In this document: positions 29,614 to 30,955 of the stretch, piece after piece | How the letters are laid out: every line of letters starts with the position of its first letter | Numbering within the stretch: the first letter of the stretch is position 1 | Source of the DNA: a virus | Virus record (IMG/VR): IMGVR_UViG_3300048927_000120 | Span: 1 to 30,955 of that record | Direction: 5' to 3' (one strand) | DNA: 30,955 bases | Made by a program: the position numbers and the translations under genes | Notes under the pieces: model-generated | What the model saw: only the letters and a program-made list of their open reading frames with translations | What the model was told of the DNA's origin: nothing | Database searches by the model: none

Positions 29614-30874
29614 CCAGGTGTTCGCGCTGATCGACTGCAACTCGTTCTACGCGAGCTGCGAGCGCGTGTTCCGGCCGGATCTGGCCAAGACGCCCATCGT
29701 GGTGCTGAGTAACAACGACGGCTGTGTGATTGCCAGGTCATACGACGCCAAGCCCTACGTGAAGATGGGCGAGCCCTATTTCCAGGCCAAGGAGAAGCTG
29801 CGGCGGCATGGCATCGTGGCGTTCTCGTCCAACTATGCGCTGTATGGCGACATGAGCGAGCGGGTCATGTCGCTGATCGAGGCGATGGTGCCAGCCAGCG
29901 AGGTGTATTCGATCGACGAGTGTTTCGCCGACCTGACGGGCGTGCAGGGGAGCCTGACCCAGTTCGGCCGGGAGGTGCGTGCCAAGATACTGCGCTGTAC
30001 CGGCATCCCCGTCGGTGTGGGCATCGCCCGCACCAAGACCCTGGCAAAGCTCGCCAACCACACTGCCAAGCGCCTGCAGGCGCATACGGGCGGGGTGGTC
30101 GATATCACTGATGACTTCAAGCGCGACTGGGTACTGCGCAACACCGAGGTGAAAGAGGTGTGGGGCATCGGCCGGCGAATGACGGCGCACCTCGAGGCGA
30201 TGGGCATCCGCATGGCCATGGACCTGGCGAAGGCCGACCCTCGAATGCTGCGCGACAAATTCAGCGTGGTGGTGGAGAAGACCGCGCGCGAGCTCGCCGG
30301 CACGCCCTGTCTCGAGCTGGATGAGGCTGACCCGCCGAAGCAGGAGATCTGCTGCAGTCGGATGTTTGGCAAGCGGCTGACGGAGCTGGCACCGATCAAA
30401 CAGGCGGTGGCCACCTACACGGCGCGAGCGGCGGAGAAGCTGCGCGCTCAGGGATCGGTATGCAAGCGCATGCGGGTCAGCATCCGTACTGGGATGTTCA
30501 ATCCGGACGAAGCTAAGTATGCCAAGGGCGCCTTGGTCGAGCTGCCATACCCAACCAACGATACGCTGCTGCTCACCAGGGCGGCCACTGAAGCGGCGGC
30601 GCAGGTCTACCGCTCGGGTCTCCGCTATAGCAAGGCCGAGGTTCTGCTGATGGATCTGCGGCAGCCAGGGGAGTTCAGCGATGATCTGTTCGCAATGACG
30701 CAGCCGGTGGCTTGCGATCGACTGATGTCGATGCTGGACGAAATCAACGGCAAGTACGGCCGAGGGACGATGCGCACGGCCAGCGTCCCCGACACCCCAG
30801 ACTGGGGGATGCAGCGCGAGATGATGAGTCGTTCGTACACAACGCGGATCGATCAGCTATGGCGAGTCCGGTAG
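29603..30874 (+). CDS. umuC: UmuC-like translesion DNA polymerase (Y family)
   Basis: A 423-residue Y-family polymerase, the same size as E. coli UmuC (422). I start at ATG 29603, inside the end of umuD; the frame upstream only overlaps umuD. Catalytic acids are Asp11 in ALIDCNSFYASCE and Asp105/Glu106 in VYSIDECFADLTG. The segment VPVGVGIARTKTLAKLANH-type follows, here IPVGVGIARTKTLAKLAN, then the helix-hairpin-helix-like VWGIGRRMTAHLEAMGI. The end SRSYTTRIDQLWRV matches UmuC. The clamp-binding motif that is QLNLF in E. coli appears as SDDLF here. With UmuD' it would carry out mutagenic bypass; as prophage cargo it may raise host survival and mutation after damage. Confidence 0.95.
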   Translation: MPSDQVFALIDCNSFYASCERVFRPDLAKTPIVVLSNNDGCVIARSYDAKPYVKMGEPYFQAKEKLRRHGIVAFSSNYALYGDMSERVMSLIEAMVPASEVYSIDECFADLTGVQGSLTQFGREVRAKILRCTGIPVGVGIARTKTLAKLANHTAKRLQAHTGGVVDITDDFKRDWVLRNTEVKEVWGIGRRMTAHLEAMGIRMAMDLAKADPRMLRDKFSVVVEKTARELAGTPCLELDEADPPKQEICCSRMFGKRLTELAPIKQAVATYTARAAEKLRAQGSVCKRMRVSIRTGMFNPDEAKYAKGALVELPYPTNDTLLLTRAATEAAAQVYRSGLRYSKAEVLLMDLRQPGEFSDDLFAMTQPVACDRLMSMLDEINGKYGRGTMRTASVPDTPDWGMQREMMSRSYTTRIDQLWRVR

Positions 30875-30922
30875 AAGGGCAGTCCAGATCAAGGGGCAAA
30901 CTGAGCGCCATTCCATGGCCCC

Positions 30923-30955
30923 TCATATGCCCTTTGGGATCTTCACCAGCAGGTA
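30923..30955 (-). CDS. Possible 3' end of a leftward gene cut by the window edge
   Basis: On the minus strand the last 33 bases read YLLVKIPKGI and then TGA (30925-30923). The ten residues are compatible with a protein end but too few to name a family. If real, this gene converges on umuC, and the segment 30875-30922 between them would be an intergenic gap; it holds AGGGGC and GCCCCT arms that could form a loose hairpin. Chance is an equally good explanation. Confidence 0.2.
   Translation of the reverse strand, partial: YLLVKIPKGI

Overview
The window is most of a temperate-phage genome (prophage) from a high-GC gammaproteobacterium, most likely a Pseudomonas of the P. putida type. I base this on base composition, on protein families familiar from Pseudomonas prophages (TraR/DksA finger, GH19 endolysin, SRAP-umuDC cargo) and on LexA boxes of the form CTG-N10-CAG. 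No integrase, repressor or att site can be identified, so the left (early/lysogeny) end lies outside the window. No tRNA, rRNA, CRISPR array or insertion sequence was seen.

Layout, left to right. (1) 1-3731, end of the early region: the tail of a TraR/DksA zinc-finger gene, a large primase-helicase, a 325-bp repeat-rich stretch with at least six exact copies of a decamer on both strands (candidate origin or control region), and a probable late-gene regulator. (2) 3732-4422: a terminator-like hairpin, a holin and a candidate cos region. (3) 4423-12633: a lambda-type packaging and head module in lambda order: small terminase (Nu1), large terminase (A), W, portal (B), S49 protease with nested scaffold (C/Nu3), decoration protein (D), major capsid (E), an FI-position protein, an FII-position protein and a Z-like tail protein. 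(4) 12626-25885: a P2-type contractile tail: V, W, J, I, fiber H, fiber chaperone, sheath FI, tube FII, E/E', tape measure T, U, X and D. The particle should therefore be a myovirus with a lambda-like head. (5) 25909-27002, lysis: GH19 endolysin and an Rz with Rz1 nested in another frame. The holin is separate, far upstream. (6) 27003-30955, cargo: an adenine methylase behind a LexA box, an AT-rich stretch of octamer repeats, and a divergent SRAP (yedK-like) / umuDC pair around a second LexA box.

The structural genes are packed end to end, often with ATGA or few-base overlaps, as expected for one late transcript driven from upstream of the holin. Several hairpins sit inside this transcript. 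Three of them are followed by nearly the same TTTC...CTGGAG ribosome-binding segment.

The most interesting signals are: a CTT TGA C site at the end of tail gene E that would give E+E' by a +1 shift, like release factor 2 rather than the -1 shift known for P2; the decamer cluster beside the primase; the 8-bp-periodic AT-rich array; the repeated hairpin-RBS cassette; a strong terminator-like hairpin inside the endolysin reading frame; and two LexA boxes that put the methylase and the polymerase V-like genes under the SOS response.
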